Shown: in pieces, positions 7,266-12,111 of the stretch
Numbering within the stretch: position 1 is the first letter of the stretch
How the letters are laid out: each line of letters starts with the position of its first letter
Notes under the pieces: generated by a model
What the model was told of the DNA's origin: nothing
What the model saw: the letters and a program-made list of their open reading frames with translations, nothing else
The model's database searches: none
NCBI GenBank assembly: GCA_947632255.1
Contig: CANROL010000019.1
Span: forward strand, 1-12,111
Source: an uncultured Bacilli bacterium
GTDB lineage: Bacteria; Bacillota_I; Bacilli_A; RF39; UBA660
DNA length: 12,111 nt
Direction of reading: 5' to 3'
Made by a program: the position numbers and the translations under genes

Positions 7266-8898
7266 ATTTGAATTTTATATTATTTTTAACAATATCATTT
7301 GTTATAAACTGTCTTGAACCATCTGGTTTAATAATATATGTGGCACTCATAACATAATAAGGATTATCTTCATCTAATACTTTTAATTCTATCGTAATTT
7401 GATATCCTACTAATCCTGTTCCACTAGTATTTTTTATTTTAGCTAAACTTGCAACTTTATGTTGTATATTATTAGAATTATTAATTTTAAAGCCCATATC
7501 TAATAACTCATCCATAGCTTTTTTATAATCCAATGATGTTGCAGTTTCATTAGGTTGGGAATTTGGATTTACAGCACAACCATTTTGTGTTAAATCAACT
7601 GACATAATATAATCATGATTATAATTAGTATCACCATATTTACAAGTAGTAGTAACATTATCACGTACCTCTACTTCCACTTCAGCACTTTTTCCATCAG
7701 CACTAGCTATAATATGTGTAACACCGGCTTTAACTCCTGTAATTACCCCATTGTTAACCGTTGCAATACTTGAATCACTAGAACTCCAAGTAACATTTTT
7801 ATTAGTTGCATTATTAGGTTTAACCGTAGCAACAACTGTTTTACTCTCTCCAACTAATAAATATATTTTTTTATAATTTAAATTTACATTAGATACTCTA
7901 ACTACTGTTGGACCAGGAACATCTTCCCCACTTCCTCCACCAACAGGTGGTTCCGTTATTTTTTCCCATTTAGCTTTTAAAGTTATATTTTTATCTATTA
8001 GTGTCTTAAAATCATATTTGTTATTATTTAAATACCAGCCACTAAAAACATATCCATCTTTTGTTGGAGCATCCGGTTCTTTAATAGCATTACCTTCTTC
8101 TACTAAAACATAATTAACATTTGTGCCTCCATCAGTATCAAACGTTACCCTAAATAATTGTTTTTCTGGAGCAATAATTGTTAACTTAGCTTCTAGATTA
8201 GCTCTGTTTTTATATTTATCATCAGCCCAAAATTTAATAACATATTCCCCAGCATCTTTATAATCTGCATAATTAATTGGCTTACCTTCACTATCTAATT
8301 CTTCTATATAACCATATTCACAAACATCACTAGAATCTTTACATTCTAACACAAAATCTTCTACTTTATAAGTTTCCCCAACATATATTTCTTTATTCTT
8401 AACTAAAACAGTTGGTGAAATAGTATCTTGAACTATTAAATAAACAGTTTGTTCATAATCATCTATTTTAATAGTTACACCATAAGTGTTAGGTTGCTTT
8501 AATATCTTACTAGCACATTTAAAATTCTCTTCACTAAATTCTGTTGCATTATTAATAATTTCCAATTCTTCTTCACTACAATAATCAAAGTTATAACTAA
8601 TTTCTAAATCTTCAGGATAAATAACTTCAATATCTTCTTCATTAATATTTTCTAATTTATTAAAATAATCTTTAACTTTTGGTAAACTACTACCACTTTC
8701 AATATATATATTTTCTTTTATATCATATATAGGTTTAGCAGGTTTCTTATTATTATGAAATTTAACAATTAAAATAACAACTATTATAACAATAATTAAA
8801 ATTAATAATCCTAACCCTATATATAAAAGTAAATCTTTATGATCCTTCTTTTTCTTTTTTTTATTAAAAGTTTCATCAAAAATAAATCTTCTTTTCAT
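7264..8898 (-). CDS. Membrane-anchored extracytoplasmic protein with InlB B-repeat and Big_2 domain
   Basis: 544 residues. A very basic cytoplasmic N-terminus (six Lys in a row at 13-18) precedes one membrane segment (about 23-46), so most of the protein should be outside. The outer part has a region of immunoglobulin-like pattern with cysteines 107, 128, 186 and 193; the segment TISPTVLVKNKEIYVGE (159-175) resembles bacterial Ig-like or HYR-type repeats. Next comes an InlB B-repeat (about 249-312; TFDTDGGTN, DGYVFSGWYL, ITLKAKW), a GGGSGEDVPGP linker (320-330), a Big_2 domain (about 334-412; WSSSDSSIATVNNGVITGVKAG) and an unrecognised C-terminal domain with Cys419 and Cys441. No LPXTG motif is present; anchoring is by the N-terminal helix. 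It is probably a surface adhesin or interaction protein. The start is well set by AGGTG just before ATG 8898. No convincing promoter was found. Confidence 0.88.
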   Translation of the reverse strand: MKRRFIFDETFNKKKKKKDHKDLLLYIGLGLLILIIVIIVVILIVKFHNNKKPAKPIYDIKENIYIESGSSLPKVKDYFNKLENINEEDIEVIYPEDLEISYNFDYCSEEELEIINNATEFSEENFKCASKILKQPNTYGVTIKIDDYEQTVYLIVQDTISPTVLVKNKEIYVGETYKVEDFVLECKDSSDVCEYGYIEELDSEGKPINYADYKDAGEYVIKFWADDKYKNRANLEAKLTIIAPEKQLFRVTFDTDGGTNVNYVLVEEGNAIKEPDAPTKDGYVFSGWYLNNNKYDFKTLIDKNITLKAKWEKITEPPVGGGSGEDVPGPTVVRVSNVNLNYKKIYLLVGESKTVVATVKPNNATNKNVTWSSSDSSIATVNNGVITGVKAGVTHIIASADGKSAEVEVEVRDNVTTTCKYGDTNYNHDYIMSVDLTQNGCAVNPNSQPNETATSLDYKKAMDELLDMGFKINNSNNIQHKVASLAKIKNTSGTGLVGYQITIELKVLDEDNPYYVMSATYIIKPDGSRQFITNDIVKNNIKFK

Positions 8899-8968
8899 AC
8901 CTTCACCTATATTCTACATCATAATAATAACATTTTTTTTATGATATTACTAGTCTAAAATATAAGTT

Positions 8969-9085
8969 TTAATCTTTATAATACATTTGCTTACTACTAT
9001 TTGGCTTATCTGGAATTGTTAATTTAATTAGTCCTTGATTAAGCGCTGGATGTATATATTGATTTCTTAGAGTATTATTATTTAA
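8969..9085 (-). pseudogene. Orphan C-terminal fragment of an AlbA_2/Fic-associated DNA-binding regulator
   Basis: Read on the minus strand in the frame 9085 to 8969, 38 codons encode LNNNTLRNQYIHPALNQGLI followed by KLTIPDKPNSSKQMYYKD and a stop. This matches the well-known tail of Fic-like and AlbA_2/ATPase regulators (pattern R..YI.PAL..G.I..TIPDKPNS..Q.Y). It has no start codon or ribosome binding site of its own, an in-frame TAG just upstream (9088-9086), and lies in a different frame from the intact regulator that ends at 9078. It is best read as the leftover 3' end of a homologous gene, or the original tail of the neighbouring gene displaced by recombination. Nothing else gene-like is seen between 8899 and 9077. 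Confidence 0.6.
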
Positions 9086-10388
9086 CTATAATCCAATAGC
9101 CATTTTTATTAGCACCAACTCTTTTTATGTAATTATTATTTATTAAAAATTGAAAATTTCTAGATATCGTCTTTATTGTTACACCAAGTAATACACTTAA
9201 CTGAGATTGCGTTATATTAGGATTATCTTTAATTAATTTCATAATCGATGATTGAATTTCATTTAATTCACTAGGAATAATAAAATCGGTTTCTTTTTCA
9301 AATATATTTAATTCAAAATTAATTGTAACTCTTATATGATTTGGATAAAATTCAAAAATATCTTTTGGATAAATCTTTAAAACTCTTTGAATCCCAGTCC
9401 CTAATTGTTCTACAAAATTTAAATCTCTGAATATTCTCATTAATTCTGGATTTCTAGGATTAGAAAATCCCTCTAAAAATTCTTGCTGTGTAACTCCTTC
9501 TTGAATACCTCCATTAGATGAAATAACAAGTTTATTATCAAACATTTCAAATTTAGGCGAATATCCATTACACCAATCATTATGAACTAAAGCATTAGTA
9601 ACCAATTCTTTTATTGCATCATAATTAAACATTTTAATTTCTTTTCTAGTAGGAGCTTCTATTTTAGTATACGTTTTATTTTCCACCTTTAATTTATTTA
9701 AAATATTATCAGTAGCTTTTAGTAAAGAACAAAAGCCATAATCTTCATTTTCAATTAAATTATTAACATCATTACCTCTATATTTAGCAAATTGAATTGA
9801 AATATTATTATTATCAGCTAAAAGATAAGCAATATAATTATATTTATTATCATCTGTATAAAAATCTAATTTTCTTAAAAAATTATTATTAACTTCATAC
9901 CCTTTTTCTTGATAATATATTTTCAAAGTTTTAAATTCTAAATCTTGATTTGGTGATTTTATATTTTTTAAATTATTACGAGTCCTTTTTGAAAATAAAT
10001 TTAAAATCATTTCCATATTCATGCTTTGAATAGAACTACCAATTCTAATAAAACAACTATCAGGAGTCATTCCCATTCCATTTATATAATATGGTCGTTC
10101 ATTTCCTCTAGCTATAATAATTTGAATATATTTCTGATTATTTTTTTCATTTACTACAACATCAAATAATCCTAATGTTGATGGTCTTATATTATCTTTA
10201 ATTCGGTCTTTAATTGTTCTTTGAAGTAAATCTATATTTTTAATATTATTTGTAATATTACCTTTGTCATCAATTCCAATGAACAAATTACCACCTTCTG
10301 TATTTAAAAATGCAATAACCTCTTTTTCAAAATCATCAGTTAATTTCATTTTAAATTCATTTCTTTTATCTTCTATTACATTTATCAT
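9078..10388 (-). CDS. AlbA_2 domain, ATPase-like, winged-helix transcriptional regulator
   Basis: 436 residues. The N-terminal AlbA_2 (Schlafen AlbA_2-like) putative DNA-binding domain spans about 1-125 (EFKMKL, EVIAFLNTEGGNLFIGIDD). A middle region ends in a GHKL/HATPase_c_4-like domain (about 250-355) with YDAIKELVTNALVHNDW (256-272, N-box), LVISSNGGIQEG (287-298) and EQLGTGIQRV (327-336). A C-terminal winged helix-turn-helix covers about 376-436 (ITQSQLSVLLGVTIKTISRN). Proteins of this type are presumed transcription regulators and often occur in accessory regions; the ligand is unknown. The ribosome binding site GAGGGTG lies 6 nt before ATG 10388. The promoter, inside three tandem repeats, offers an obvious place for autoregulation. 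A fragment of a related protein lies directly behind the stop. Confidence 0.88.
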   Translation of the reverse strand: MINVIEDKRNEFKMKLTDDFEKEVIAFLNTEGGNLFIGIDDKGNITNNIKNIDLLQRTIKDRIKDNIRPSTLGLFDVVVNEKNNQKYIQIIIARGNERPYYINGMGMTPDSCFIRIGSSIQSMNMEMILNLFSKRTRNNLKNIKSPNQDLEFKTLKIYYQEKGYEVNNNFLRKLDFYTDDNKYNYIAYLLADNNNISIQFAKYRGNDVNNLIENEDYGFCSLLKATDNILNKLKVENKTYTKIEAPTRKEIKMFNYDAIKELVTNALVHNDWCNGYSPKFEMFDNKLVISSNGGIQEGVTQQEFLEGFSNPRNPELMRIFRDLNFVEQLGTGIQRVLKIYPKDIFEFYPNHIRVTINFELNIFEKETDFIIPSELNEIQSSIMKLIKDNPNITQSQLSVLLGVTIKTISRNFQFLINNNYIKRVGANKNGYWIIVK

Positions 10389-10408
10389 AGCTTCACCCTC
10401 TTAAGAAG

Positions 10409-10437
10409 ATTATAGCAAATGTCCATATAAATGTCCA
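10409..10437 (-). promoter_or_regulatory. Strong promoter of the AlbA_2 regulator, embedded in tandem repeats
   Basis: On the minus strand: TGGACA (10437-10432; 5 of 6 match to TTGACA), 17-bp spacer, TATAAT (10414-10409) preceded by TGC (extended -10). The -35 is supplied by the middle copy of the 12-bp repeat, and the promoter-proximal copy fills the spacer, so any protein bound to the repeats would compete with RNA polymerase. Confidence 0.75.
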
Positions 10438-10452
10438 TATAAATGTCCATAT
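10417..10452. repeat. Three perfect 12-bp tandem repeats (candidate operator)
   Basis: AAATGTCCATAT occurs three times without a mismatch (10417-10428, 10429-10440, 10441-10452). The array overlaps the -35 and spacer of the AlbA_2 regulator promoter. Perfect identity and placement suggest a cooperative binding site; AlbA_2/wHTH or XRE proteins encoded next door are candidate binders. The rest of the stretch 10453-10571 shows nothing convincing. Confidence 0.85.
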
Positions 10453-10571
10453 ATTTTTAATGCAATACACCAAACCATTATTTAAACAGACAGATTTTTC
10501 TATCATAAAAATTTTTTAAATCTAATACTAATATCAAATATCATTTATAAACAAATAACAATGTCAATGAG

Positions 10572-10604
10572 ACTTGCTCAAAACTTGCTTAAAACTTGCT
10601 CAAA
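10572..10604. repeat. Three 11-bp tandem repeats behind the XRE gene
   Basis: ACTTGCTCAAA, ACTTGCTTAAA, ACTTGCTCAAA stand head to tail (10572-10604) with one substitution in the middle copy. On the minus strand each outer unit contains the small dyad TTG-AG-CAA. The 11-bp period puts copies on one face of the helix. The array begins 5 bp beyond the XRE gene stop and lies upstream of the AlbA_2 regulator promoter. Confidence 0.8.
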
Positions 10605-10608
10605 TATT

Positions 10609-11358
10609 TTAGATATTATTTACTTTAAATGGTACTAAATGATGATTACTATATTTTAAATTTAAATTAAGTTTTAAAGTATATAATTGACCATCATTTA
10701 AAGTAACATCAATATATAAATTATTTAAAATATTATTTATATCTTTAAAATCAAAATATTCATTATAACCATTATATTCAAAGATTATAATATTATCTTT
10801 ATAGCCTCCAATAAAATCTTTTATATTATTATTTAAAGTATATAATTCTAAATTAGTTATATAATAATTTTCATCAATATATAGATTATTATATATGGCT
10901 TTAATATTAACATAAATCATATCTTTATTTTGCACAATTATCCCATCATCAACTTTTATATGACCATTTTCCCCACTTACTTCATATAATTTTAAAGTAT
11001 TATAATTATTCATAAAATAAGTTAAAAGAAAAAGAATGATAAATAAACTTAAGATAACACTTAAAATAACAATTATTTTATTTCTTTTTTGTTTATCTTG
11101 ATATAATTTTAAAGATATACTATTTACTTCTTCTTCATTATTTTTATTAATTTTAGAGCCATATAATAATTCATTAATACTAACATTAAATAATTCACTG
11201 ATATTAAGTAAAGATAGTTGATCAGGGCAAGTTTTTCCTCTTTCCCATTTACTTACAGCTTCTCTTCCAATATTTAGTTTACTGGCTAATTCTTCCTGAG
11301 TTAAATTATTTTCTTTTCTTAAAGTTTGAATAAATCTCCCCATTTTTTCTTGATTCAT
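10609..11358 (-). CDS. XRE-family helix-turn-helix regulator with a membrane segment and extracytoplasmic domain
   Basis: 249 residues. The N-terminal HTH_3/XRE domain spans about 7-66 (LTQEELASKLNIGREAVSKWERGK at 19-42, the classic recognition helix region, followed by SELFNVSINELL). A basic segment (KQKRNK, 89-94) precedes one membrane helix (about 95-116), and a 130-residue beta-rich, Asn/Tyr/Ile-rich domain probably faces outside. Such one-component membrane regulators can link an outside signal to transcription. The start is ATG 11358, with AGAGGTG 6 nt upstream; the in-frame GTG at 11367 is part of that ribosome binding site. Only a weak promoter candidate is seen upstream (TAAAAT, no good -35). 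Neighbours are a DGR-target-like frame upstream and an AlbA_2 regulator downstream on the same strand. The target genes are unknown; the adjacent tandem repeats are candidate sites. Confidence 0.88.
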   Translation of the reverse strand: MNQEKMGRFIQTLRKENNLTQEELASKLNIGREAVSKWERGKTCPDQLSLLNISELFNVSINELLYGSKINKNNEEEVNSISLKLYQDKQKRNKIIVILSVILSLFIILFLLTYFMNNYNTLKLYEVSGENGHIKVDDGIIVQNKDMIYVNIKAIYNNLYIDENYYITNLELYTLNNNIKDFIGGYKDNIIIFEYNGYNEYFDFKDINNILNNLYIDVTLNDGQLYTLKLNLNLKYSNHHLVPFKVNNI

Positions 11359-11414
11359 ATTTTGCACCTCTTGTTTTTATTTTAACCAAATACAAGATAA
11401 ATTAAAAGGGCTTT

Positions 11415-12032
11415 TTAAGTCCATGCAATTCCAGTTCCATTTTTCAGAGTTCCAGATACCAGATTTATTACAGGGCGAAGCCCGGTCGAGCTGTCGACGT
11501 AGTCGTTCAGGCCTCCGACGCCGCTCACGTAGAAGACGTACGCATGCGAACCATCGAAGTGACAGGGCGACATTGTCCAATAATACTGATTATTATATAA
11601 GTAATATTTTTTGTTAGTTCCACTCCGGGTACTTCCAGCATATACTTGTTCATCTATTGTTGTTAATCCTATTGGATATGTTAAACTTTTGGTTCCTTCT
11701 TTTGCTCCTTGTACTGTATATAAATCATGTTCTTTATCTTCACATAAGAATGTTGGTTCATGTGTACTTATTGTTCTCGTATTTGGTCCATAGTAAGTTG
11801 TTTCACTTCCTATACCTGTTCCTGAAGTTATACTTCTATCACCGCAAAAGCCCGCATTTTTATCTATGTATCCTGCATTATATTCATCTATTAAATTTTC
11901 TTGAAACCATTTTTCTAATTCAGTTTTTGCATTACTATCTGTTGTATGTCCATTTCTCTCACCTAATGTATATTGATATCCTACATATTCTGCTTGGTTA
12001 TATGAATTATTAAATTTATAACTTCCTATCAT
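11415..12032 (-). CDS. DGR-target-like protein, C-type lectin/DUF6273-like C-terminal domain, probably 5'-truncated
   Basis: 205 codons. Blocks seen: YVGYQYTLGE (16-25), GFCGDRS (61-67), PTFLCEDKEHDLYTV (93-107), YPIGLTTIDEQVYAG (119-133), YYWTMSP (150-156) and GLRPVINL (184-191). This order is that of a Firmicutes surface-protein C-terminal domain that I recall as similar to DUF6273 and lectin-fold DGR targets. Residues 155-187 are encoded by an island of high GC and reduced A content, as expected for adenine-mutagenised variable regions. There is no ribosome binding site before ATG 12032, an in-frame TAA sits 9 nt upstream, no signal peptide or membrane anchor is present, and the frame starts where homologues are already inside the domain. 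So the 5' part seems to have been lost, possibly by insertion of a mobile element. It may be a silent relic. The frame itself is intact. Confidence 0.72.
   Translation of the reverse strand: MIGSYKFNNSYNQAEYVGYQYTLGERNGHTTDSNAKTELEKWFQENLIDEYNAGYIDKNAGFCGDRSITSGTGIGSETTYYGPNTRTISTHEPTFLCEDKEHDLYTVQGAKEGTKSLTYPIGLTTIDEQVYAGSTRSGTNKKYYLYNNQYYWTMSPCHFDGSHAYVFYVSGVGGLNDYVDSSTGLRPVINLVSGTLKNGTGIAWT
11472..11570 (-). other. Candidate DGR variable region (VR)
   Basis: 99 bp with about 62 G or C bases, in a region otherwise mostly A/T. On the coding strand the third codon positions are almost all C or G (17 codons end in C), unlike every other gene here, and A is scarce (about 14 of 99). The segment lies at the 3' end of a lectin-like gene and runs from the SP of YYWTMSP to the RP of GLRPVINL, the usual place and size for a DGR VR. 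The template repeat and reverse transcriptase are not in the window. Confidence 0.6.
11473..11483 (-). other. GC hairpin at the 3' edge of the variable region
   Basis: On the coding strand GGGC-TTC-GCCC forms a 4-bp GC stem with a 3-nt loop, at the codons for GLRP. In characterised DGRs a hairpin or cruciform near the VR 3' end helps target recognition; here the position fits, but the stem is shorter than the known Bordetella phage example. Confidence 0.4.
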
Positions 12033-12075
12033 GGTTTGGATTTATGTCAAGTTTTTAGACACATTTTTATGGACA
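12033..12075. mobile_element. Possible insertion-sequence end adjoining the truncated gene
   Basis: From about 12035 the plus strand reads TGGATTTATGTCAAG then TTTTTAGACACA, resembling the terminal repeats of IS3/IS150-like elements (AAAGTTAGACA type). It starts exactly where coding homology of the truncated gene begins on the other side. No transposase is visible before the window ends at 12111, so this is only a resemblance from memory. The remaining bases 12076-12111 hold nothing I can identify. Confidence 0.25.
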
Positions 12076-12111
12076 ATCTTTAATTAAGCAGTTGCTAAAT
12101 TTGCAATATAA

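Noticed and set aside
10417..10604. A CRISPR-like repeat array
   Set aside because: The two arrays are head-to-tail units of 12 and 11 bp with no spacers, and no cas genes are nearby.
11386..11414. A terminator for the DGR-target-like frame (AAAAAGCCCTTTT on the minus strand)
   Set aside because: The arms leave only about two loop bases and no good U tract follows, so a working hairpin is doubtful.
11377..11617. Arg-rich reading frames of 64-67 codons on both strands across the GC-rich island
   Set aside because: They are out-of-frame readings of the candidate variable region, created by its high GC content. They have no ribosome binding sites and no recognisable domain.

Overview
The window is about 12 kb of very AT-rich DNA (the intergenic stretches and the third codon positions are mostly A or T). 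It uses the standard bacterial code: UGG encodes Trp, and UGA is a genuine stop, for example at the end of tex. Sigma-A type promoters with 17-bp spacers (several with an extended TGn -10) and AGGAG/GGTG ribosome binding sites point to a low-GC Firmicutes/Bacilli lineage. The Tex and TypA types, the membrane-anchored InlB-repeat/Big_2 protein, and the hypervariable-type surface protein fit an uncultured host-associated member of the RF39/Mollicutes-related Bacilli. That placement is an inference, not a database result.

Left part (1-5345). A GH31 glycoside hydrolase on the minus strand runs off the left edge. It has a clear promoter and a GTG start. Upstream of it, also on the minus strand, lies a two-gene unit: tex (an RNA-binding, transcription-associated factor) followed, through a 4-nt ATGA overlap, by an unlisted 51-residue single-pass membrane protein and an intrinsic terminator. 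A 124-bp divergent promoter region separates tex from a plus-strand 418-residue acidic, Asn-rich protein of unknown function, which ends in its own terminator.

Middle (5346-8968). typA/bipA, a ribosome-associated GTPase, is on the plus strand. It converges on a minus-strand gene for an N-terminally anchored extracytoplasmic protein with an InlB B-repeat and a Big_2 domain. A perfect 16-bp inverted repeat between them can terminate transcription in both directions.

Right part (8969-12111) is accessory in character. In window order it holds: an orphan C-terminal fragment of an AlbA_2/Fic-associated regulator; an intact AlbA_2 plus ATPase-like plus winged-helix regulator; three perfect 12-bp tandem repeats built around that gene's -35 box; three 11-bp tandem repeats directly behind an XRE-type membrane regulator gene; and a 205-codon reading frame whose 3' part is a roughly 99-bp island of about 63% GC. 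This last frame looks like the target of a diversity-generating retroelement (DGR): a C-type-lectin-like or DUF6273-like C-terminal domain whose variable region ends in the conserved GLRPVINL block and a GGGC-TTC-GCCC hairpin. Its 5' end appears truncated next to a sequence resembling an insertion-sequence end. No reverse transcriptase or template repeat lies in the window, so the DGR machinery, if present, must be elsewhere in the genome.
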